Program-made: the position numbers and the translations under genes
NCBI GenBank assembly: GCA_044433415.1
Contig: JAWXTP010000046.1
Location: 1-19,842 of the forward strand
Length of the DNA: 19,842 nt
Source of the DNA: JAWXTP01 sp044433415
GTDB taxonomy: Bacteria > Bacteroidota > Bacteroidia > Bacteroidales > Rikenellaceae
Reading direction: 5' to 3'
The notes under the pieces: generated by a model
Databases searched by the model: none
Told to the model about the DNA's origin: nothing
The model's input: the letters and a program-made list of their open reading frames with translations, nothing else
Part shown: one piece after another, positions 15,992 through 19,842 of the stretch
How positions within the stretch are numbered: position 1 is the stretch's first letter
Layout: every line of letters starts with the position of its first letter

Positions 15992-17253
15992 TGTTTGGCT
16001 TGTGCGATTGTAATAATTTCTTTGTCTCTTGTGAGAGGGTTTTTAACCCGTCGCTAGAGGGAAAACCTGTTGTTGTACTTAGTAGCAACGATGGGTGTAT
16101 AATTGCACGTAGCAATGAAGCTAAAGCACTAGGTCTAAAAATGGGACAGCCTGTATTTCAGGTTAGAGAGTTGATAAAACGACAAAATGTAGTAGTTTTC
16201 TCAACTAATTATCAGCTTTATGCAGATATGTCTGCAAGAGTTATGGATTCCCTTAAAAGGTTAGTTCCCGAAATAGAGGTATATTCCATAGATGAAGCCT
16301 TCTTAAATCTAGATGGCTTCGCACAAGATGAATTACATGACTTTGGGTTACGCATAGCCAAAATCGTAAAGCGTAATACAGGAATCCCCGTGAGTATAGG
16401 AATTGCTCCTACAAAAACATTAGCCAAAGTTGCTAGTAAGCTATGTAAGCAATACCCTAAATTAGAGGGTTGTTGTTTTATGCATAGACCCGAAAATATA
16501 AAGAAAGTCCTTAACACATATTCCATAAATGATATCTGGGGCATAGGTAGGCGTTATGCTGATATGTTAAAGCTCAATGGAGTCATCACAGCAGAAGATT
16601 TTAGGCATAAATCACCTGAATGGGTGCGTTCTCGTATGAGTATTGTTGGACTTAGGACTTGGAAGGAACTACATAGCGAACCTTGCATAGAGTTTGAGCA
16701 TGAAAGACCTGACAGACAGACTATCTGTGTATCTCGGTCTTTTGCCACAGAATTTACAGCTATAGAACCCTTACAAGAAGCCCTAGCAAGTTTTGTAAGT
16801 CGAGCAGCTGAGAAGTTACGCAAACAAAATAGCATTGCTGGGCAGATGCAAGTATTTATACGCACCAATAGGCACCGCCAAGGAGATATGCAGCATTGTG
16901 AAGATAAGATAGTACGTTTTCATAGAGCTACAGATAGTACGCTAGAGCTAGTAAAGCAAGGCTCCGTAACACTAAAAGCACTTTTCAAAGAGGGTTATAG
17001 TTATAAAAAGGTAGGCGTTATCCTTTCAGATATAAAGCCTAATACAAATGTGCAGGCTGTTATGTTTGATGAGATAGATAGAGAGAAACATTCTAGTTTA
17101 ATGAATGTTATAGACTCTATAAATGCTCAGTATGGTTCAAACTCATTGTCTGTAGGTTTAGGAAGCGGAGTCGGAATGAAAGTTAATAGCCAGCACCGTT
17201 CACCGCTGTATACAACCAAATGGGAGGATATTTTGGTTGTTAAGGTAGATTGA
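15991..17253 (+). CDS. umuC: UmuC, Y-family DNA polymerase V catalytic subunit
   Basis: This is a translesion polymerase of 420 residues. The Y-family catalytic carboxylates are Asp6 in LCDCNNFF and Asp101-Glu102 in YSIDEAF. The steric region PVVVLSSNDGC (26-36) and helix-hairpin-helix region (NDIWGIGRRYADML) follow. The C-terminal 60 residues (from about MFDEIDREKH) form the DUF4113 tail typical of UmuC. I start it at ATG 15991, which overlaps the umuD stop (TGATG) and gives MFGLCDCN, matching E. coli MFALCDVN. A GTG three bases earlier is also in frame but less likely. UmuC would act with UmuD' to bypass DNA lesions after damage. Confidence 0.95.
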   Translation: MFGLCDCNNFFVSCERVFNPSLEGKPVVVLSSNDGCIIARSNEAKALGLKMGQPVFQVRELIKRQNVVVFSTNYQLYADMSARVMDSLKRLVPEIEVYSIDEAFLNLDGFAQDELHDFGLRIAKIVKRNTGIPVSIGIAPTKTLAKVASKLCKQYPKLEGCCFMHRPENIKKVLNTYSINDIWGIGRRYADMLKLNGVITAEDFRHKSPEWVRSRMSIVGLRTWKELHSEPCIEFEHERPDRQTICVSRSFATEFTAIEPLQEALASFVSRAAEKLRKQNSIAGQMQVFIRTNRHRQGDMQHCEDKIVRFHRATDSTLELVKQGSVTLKALFKEGYSYKKVGVILSDIKPNTNVQAVMFDEIDREKHSSLMNVIDSINAQYGSNSLSVGLGSGVGMKVNSQHRSPLYTTKWEDILVVKVD

Positions 17254-17262
17254 AAGAAGTGT

Positions 17263-17286
17263 AAAAGTACAGTTTTCACTGCTTTT
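17263..17286 (+). terminator. Possible weak terminator after umuC
   Basis: AAAAG-TA-CAGT and ACTGCTTTT can pair as a 9-bp stem with a two-base bulge and a TTTC loop. The 3' arm ends in TTTT. It begins nine bases after the umuC stop. Confidence 0.35.
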
Positions 17287-17331
17287 CAGCTAAGAGTTAA
17301 CACGTTTTGTAAAATAAAGTTTTAAAGGTAT

Positions 17332-17362
17332 TTTGCATTCTAAAAAAATAGTACTAACTTTG
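17332..17362 (+). promoter_or_regulatory. Promoter of glnS
   Basis: A -33 TTTG (17332-17335) and -7 TAACTTTG (17355-17362) lie 19 bases apart, a full match to the Bacteroidetes consensus. Transcription should start near 17369-17371, exactly where the 165-bp palindromic element begins. The leader to the glnS ATG is then about 265 bases. Confidence 0.65.
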
Positions 17363-17370
17363 TGTGAATA

Positions 17371-17535
17371 TAGGAGACTTCTAAAAATTGTGTTTTAACG
17401 CTTTTGAATTTTAAAGCTTCATCTTTGAATTTTTCAAAATGTGCCATAGGAGCCACTATGCCATCATTTCAAAAACTCCAAATATAAAACTTTAAAATCC
17501 AAAATCGAATAAAACCAATTGTTAGAACTCCCCTA
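17371..17535. mobile_element. Palindromic element, copy 4: 165-bp MITE-like form
   Basis: The ends TAGGAGACTTCTAAAAATTG (17371-17390) and the complement of TAGGGGAGTTCTAACAATTG (17516-17535) match at 17 of 20 positions. Matching continues inward: TTTTGAATTTTAAAGCTT in the left arm is mirrored by the complement of ACTTTAAAATCCAAAA in the right. TGCCATAG (17442-17449) and CTATGCCA (17456-17463), pairing with one mismatch, lie symmetrically about the centre, so the whole unit folds as one hairpin. It contains no reading frame. The form suggests a non-autonomous transposable element, with TA at both edges as a possible target duplication. A mobilising transposase is not in this window. Confidence 0.6.
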
Positions 17536-17551
17536 AGTTTTTGGGAATGCA

Positions 17552-17571
17552 CCCCTGTTAAATAATAGGGG
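17552..17571 (+). promoter_or_regulatory. Hairpin in the glnS leader
   Basis: CCCCTGTT and AATAGGGG form an 8-bp stem (one G-U pair) with an AAAT loop, 63 bases upstream of the glnS ATG. It is separate from the palindromic element. The function is unknown. There is no T-run after it, so it is not a terminator, and I see no T-box features. Confidence 0.4.
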
Positions 17572-17634
17572 AAGATGTAAAAGAAACTTATAAAATATAG
17601 AATTTAATAGATTAAACTATATATACCGCTTATT

Positions 17635-19314
17635 ATGAGTAATATAACAGAAAAAGAAGAGACAGAAAGACCATTGAACTTTTTGGAGGAAATTATCGAA
17701 AAGTCAATTGCAGAAGGAAACCCAAGAGTTCACACTCGTTTCCCTCCTGAACCTAATGGTTATTTACATATTGGTCACGCTAAAAGCATATGCTTAAACT
17801 TTGGTTTAGCAAAAAAATATAATGGTAAGTGTAACCTTCGTTTTGATGATACAAACCCTGTTAAAGAAGACGTTGAATACGTTGATTCTATTAAGGATGA
17901 TTTAAGATGGTTAGGTTTTGAGTGGCATGCTGAGCATTATGCTTCTGACTATTTCGACCAACTATACCTTTGGGCTGTAGAACTTATCAAAAAAGGTATG
18001 GCTTATGTTGATGATCAAACTCAAGAAGAGATACGTACAGGTCGTGGTACAGTAAATGTTGCTGGTACTGAAAGTCCTTTCCGTAACCGTTCTATAGAAG
18101 AAAACCTTGAGCTTTTCGAGGCTATGAAAGACGGCAAATTCAAGGATTCAGAGAAAGTATTACGTGCTAAATTAGATATGGCTCACCCTAATATGTTACT
18201 TCGTGACCCTATCATGTATCGTATTATTCACACTAGTCACCACCGTACAAAAGATAAATGGTGTATCTATCCTATGTATGACTATGCTCACGGACAAAGT
18301 GACTCTATTGAGCAAATCACTCACTCTATATGTACTTTAGAGTTTGATGTTCACCGTCCTTTATATGATTGGTATATAAATGCTTTAGAGATTTTCCCTA
18401 GTCATCAATATGAGTTTGCACGCCTTAACCTTACTCATACAGTTATGAGTAAACGTAAGTTACTGCAACTTGTTCAAGATAACTTAGTTATGGGTTGGGA
18501 CGATCCACGTATGCCAACTATTTGTGGTATTCGTCGTAGAGGTTATACAGCTAAGGCCGTACGTAATTTTGCTGAAAAAGTAGGTGTTGCAAAACGTGAT
18601 AATATCATTGACTTAGGTTTATTAGAATTCTTCGTACGTGAGGACTTAAACAAGATAGCTGACAGACGTATGGTTGTTTTAGATCCTATAAAAGTTGTGA
18701 TAACTAACTATCCTGAGGACAAAACAGAAATTATCAACTGTGTTAATAACCCTGAAGATGAGACTCCTACACGTCGTGAAGTGCCATTTAGCCGTGAGGT
18801 TTACATAGAACGTGACGACTTTATGGAAGAGCCACCTAAAAAATACTTTAGACTTTCACCAGGTAAAGAGGTTCGTTTACGCTATTCTTACCTTATCAAG
18901 TGTGAGGAAGTTATCAAAGACGAGAACGGTATAGTTACTGAGCTTCGTTGTACTTACGATACTGAATCTATGGGAGGTAAATCTTCTGATGGACGTAAAG
19001 TAAAAGGTGTTATTCACTGGGTAGATGCTAAATCTGCTGTAGAAGCTGAGGTACGTTTATTTGACAGATTATTCTCTATAGAAAATGCTGCTGATATGGA
19101 TCCGGAAAAGTCGTTTATTGACTATATGAACCCAGATTCTTTAAAAGTTGTCACTGGCTATTGTGAACCTGCTTTAAGTAGTTCAAGTTTAGGTGATACT
19201 TTCCAATTTGAGCGTTTAGGTTACTTCTGCACAGATAAAGATTCTACAGATGAAAAACTAGTGTTTAACCGTACATCTACATTAAGAGATTCTTATAATA
19301 CTAAGAAAAAGTAA
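17635..19314 (+). CDS. glnS: Glutaminyl-tRNA synthetase
   Basis: This is a class I aminoacyl-tRNA synthetase that charges tRNA-Gln with glutamine in the cytosol. The signature HIGH is at residues 45-48 (GYLHIGHAKS) and the KMSKR-type loop reads VMSKR (270-274). FPPEPNGYLHIGH with GlnRS-type sequence around LRFDDTNP (68-75) separates it from GluRS. The C-terminal part (about 340-559) is the two-barrel anticodon-binding domain. It is 559 residues long, close to E. coli GlnRS (554). Having glnS implies direct charging of tRNA-Gln. The leader is about 265 bases and highly structured, which is unusual for this gene. Possible hairpins follow the stop at 19330-19394. Confidence 0.96.
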   Translation: MSNITEKEETERPLNFLEEIIEKSIAEGNPRVHTRFPPEPNGYLHIGHAKSICLNFGLAKKYNGKCNLRFDDTNPVKEDVEYVDSIKDDLRWLGFEWHAEHYASDYFDQLYLWAVELIKKGMAYVDDQTQEEIRTGRGTVNVAGTESPFRNRSIEENLELFEAMKDGKFKDSEKVLRAKLDMAHPNMLLRDPIMYRIIHTSHHRTKDKWCIYPMYDYAHGQSDSIEQITHSICTLEFDVHRPLYDWYINALEIFPSHQYEFARLNLTHTVMSKRKLLQLVQDNLVMGWDDPRMPTICGIRRRGYTAKAVRNFAEKVGVAKRDNIIDLGLLEFFVREDLNKIADRRMVVLDPIKVVITNYPEDKTEIINCVNNPEDETPTRREVPFSREVYIERDDFMEEPPKKYFRLSPGKEVRLRYSYLIKCEEVIKDENGIVTELRCTYDTESMGGKSSDGRKVKGVIHWVDAKSAVEAEVRLFDRLFSIENAADMDPEKSFIDYMNPDSLKVVTGYCEPALSSSSLGDTFQFERLGYFCTDKDSTDEKLVFNRTSTLRDSYNTKKK

Positions 19315-19355
19315 TTTTATAAAATATTAAGGGTAATTACAAACCCTGAAAACTG

Positions 19356-19394
19356 ACACAACCTGCTTTACAGAACTTGTATAGCAGATTGTGT
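19356..19394 (+). terminator. Hairpin downstream of glnS
   Basis: ACACAACCTGCT (19356-19367) and AGCAGATTGTGT (19383-19394) pair over 12 positions with one mismatch around a 15-base loop. No proper T-run follows, so termination is uncertain. A smaller stem AGGGT/ACCCT lies just upstream (19330-19347). Confidence 0.4.
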
Positions 19395-19777
19395 TGTGTT
19401 TGATTACTAAACAGGGATTTACAGGGTCTTCCTGACTTTGACAAGATCCAATACTTAAAAATATAACTGCTTACAAAATAACATCTTACAATTCCATGAG
19501 GTTACATTCGGGTGACGCATAGTTAAAGTCAGAAAATACATCTCAATTCTATCTTCTATAGTTATCAAATAGGATAGTTTATTATGTAATTTTTATTCTC
19601 ATATTACTTTTGCTTTGCAAGGTGATTAATAATACCTAGTCCAAAATTTGTTATCACGTATTTCTGATGACGACTTGTTGGGGTATTTTGAATCGTAGGC
19701 AGCACCATTTTCTGTTCAATAAGGGGCAAGTAACTGTAAGATAAATATTATAAATACTTATAAAATTCTATAATAAA
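19395..19777. other. Non-coding stretch without identified genes
   Basis: I see no reading frame of note, no tRNA-like fold and no copy of the palindromic element here. One 11-base inverted repeat with a single mismatch, CTGACTTTGAC (19432-19442) and GTTAAAGTCAG (19522-19532), encloses 79 bases that look unremarkable. It could be a decayed element or gene remnant. Confidence 0.5.
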
Positions 19778-19809
19778 TTTGCAGGTTTAATATATTTATC
19801 TTATCTTTG
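19778..19809 (+). promoter_or_regulatory. Promoter at the right edge
   Basis: A -33 TTTG (19778-19781), a 20-base spacer and -7 TATCTTTG (19802-19809) fully match the Bacteroidetes consensus. The first ATG of the next gene is only five bases after the -7 box. Confidence 0.6.
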
Positions 19810-19813
19810 CCCT

Positions 19814-19842
19814 ATGAAAAATATGCTAACTATATCCGAAGC
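19814..19842 (+). CDS. Start of an unidentified gene, cut by window end
   Basis: ATG 19814 opens a frame reading MKNMLTISEA up to the edge. A second in-frame ATG at 19823 would give MLTISEA. The preceding promoter places the predicted transcript start at or within a few bases of the first ATG, suggesting a leaderless or almost leaderless message. Nine or so residues are too few for identification; 'LTISEA' occurs at the start of many helix-turn-helix/excisionase-type proteins, but this is only a hint. Confidence 0.45.

Noticed and set aside
17371..17634. T-box or other known riboswitch in the glnS leader
   Set aside because: No T-box conserved sequence, and the structure is accounted for by the repeat element plus one simple hairpin.
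1..19842. CRISPR array, tRNA or rRNA genes, prophage
   Set aside because: No regularly spaced direct repeats, no cloverleaf with the T-loop consensus and no phage or ribosomal RNA sequence was seen on either strand.

Overview
The window looks like a chromosomal stretch from an A+T-rich member of the Bacteroidetes, most likely order Bacteroidales. The supporting signs are promoters with the -33 TTTG / -7 TAnnTTTG pattern typical of this phylum, A/T-rich leaders without Shine-Dalgarno sequences, several Bacteroidetes-typical families (DUF2851, the membrane MutS-like ATPase, the UvrA variant with a CPTTG finger, lipoprotein glutaminyl cyclase), and the tig-clpP-clpX order. Gene content is mostly housekeeping: DNA repair, protein quality control and translation. 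I see no rRNA, tRNA, CRISPR array, complete insertion sequence or prophage.

Layout. Positions 2-1705 hold the 3' part of a membrane-anchored MutS-family ATPase gene cut by the left edge. Next is a DUF4268 / PD-(D/E)XK protein (1911-3002), then a strong bidirectional terminator (3132-3180). On the minus strand follow a short two-gene unit, a small ferredoxin-like protein (3418-3597) and a winged-helix-like protein (3199-3381), and then a four-gene minus-strand run read from 9877 down to 3721: glutaminyl-peptide cyclotransferase lipoprotein, M20 amidohydrolase, lytic transglycosylase lipoprotein, uvrA. A divergent promoter region (about 9900-10074) separates this run from tig, clpP, clpX and a nitroreductase on the plus strand. 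After a hairpin element come a DUF2851 protein and umuD-umuC (a SOS-type mutagenesis pair), then glnS with an unusually long leader. The last 0.5 kb is non-coding apart from a good promoter and the first codons of a gene running off the right edge.

The most notable non-gene signal is a family of related palindromic elements in four intergenic gaps (8736-8782, 9961-10006, 14196-14240, 17371-17535). They share ends close to GGGGA(C/G)TTCTAAAA and its complement. Three are about 46 bp. The fourth is 165 bp and is one long imperfect palindrome, like a MITE. Two copies (tig and glnS) start 5-8 bases after the -7 box, so they should form the very 5' end of those mRNAs. The tig leader can also be drawn in two competing folds. 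This is the best candidate here for something undescribed.

Secondary points are a DUF2851 protein that seems to have lost the family's conserved acidic/His motifs and sits directly upstream of umuDC, a 59-residue seven-cysteine ferredoxin-like protein with atypical cysteine spacing paired with a putative regulator, and a probable leaderless gene at the right edge.
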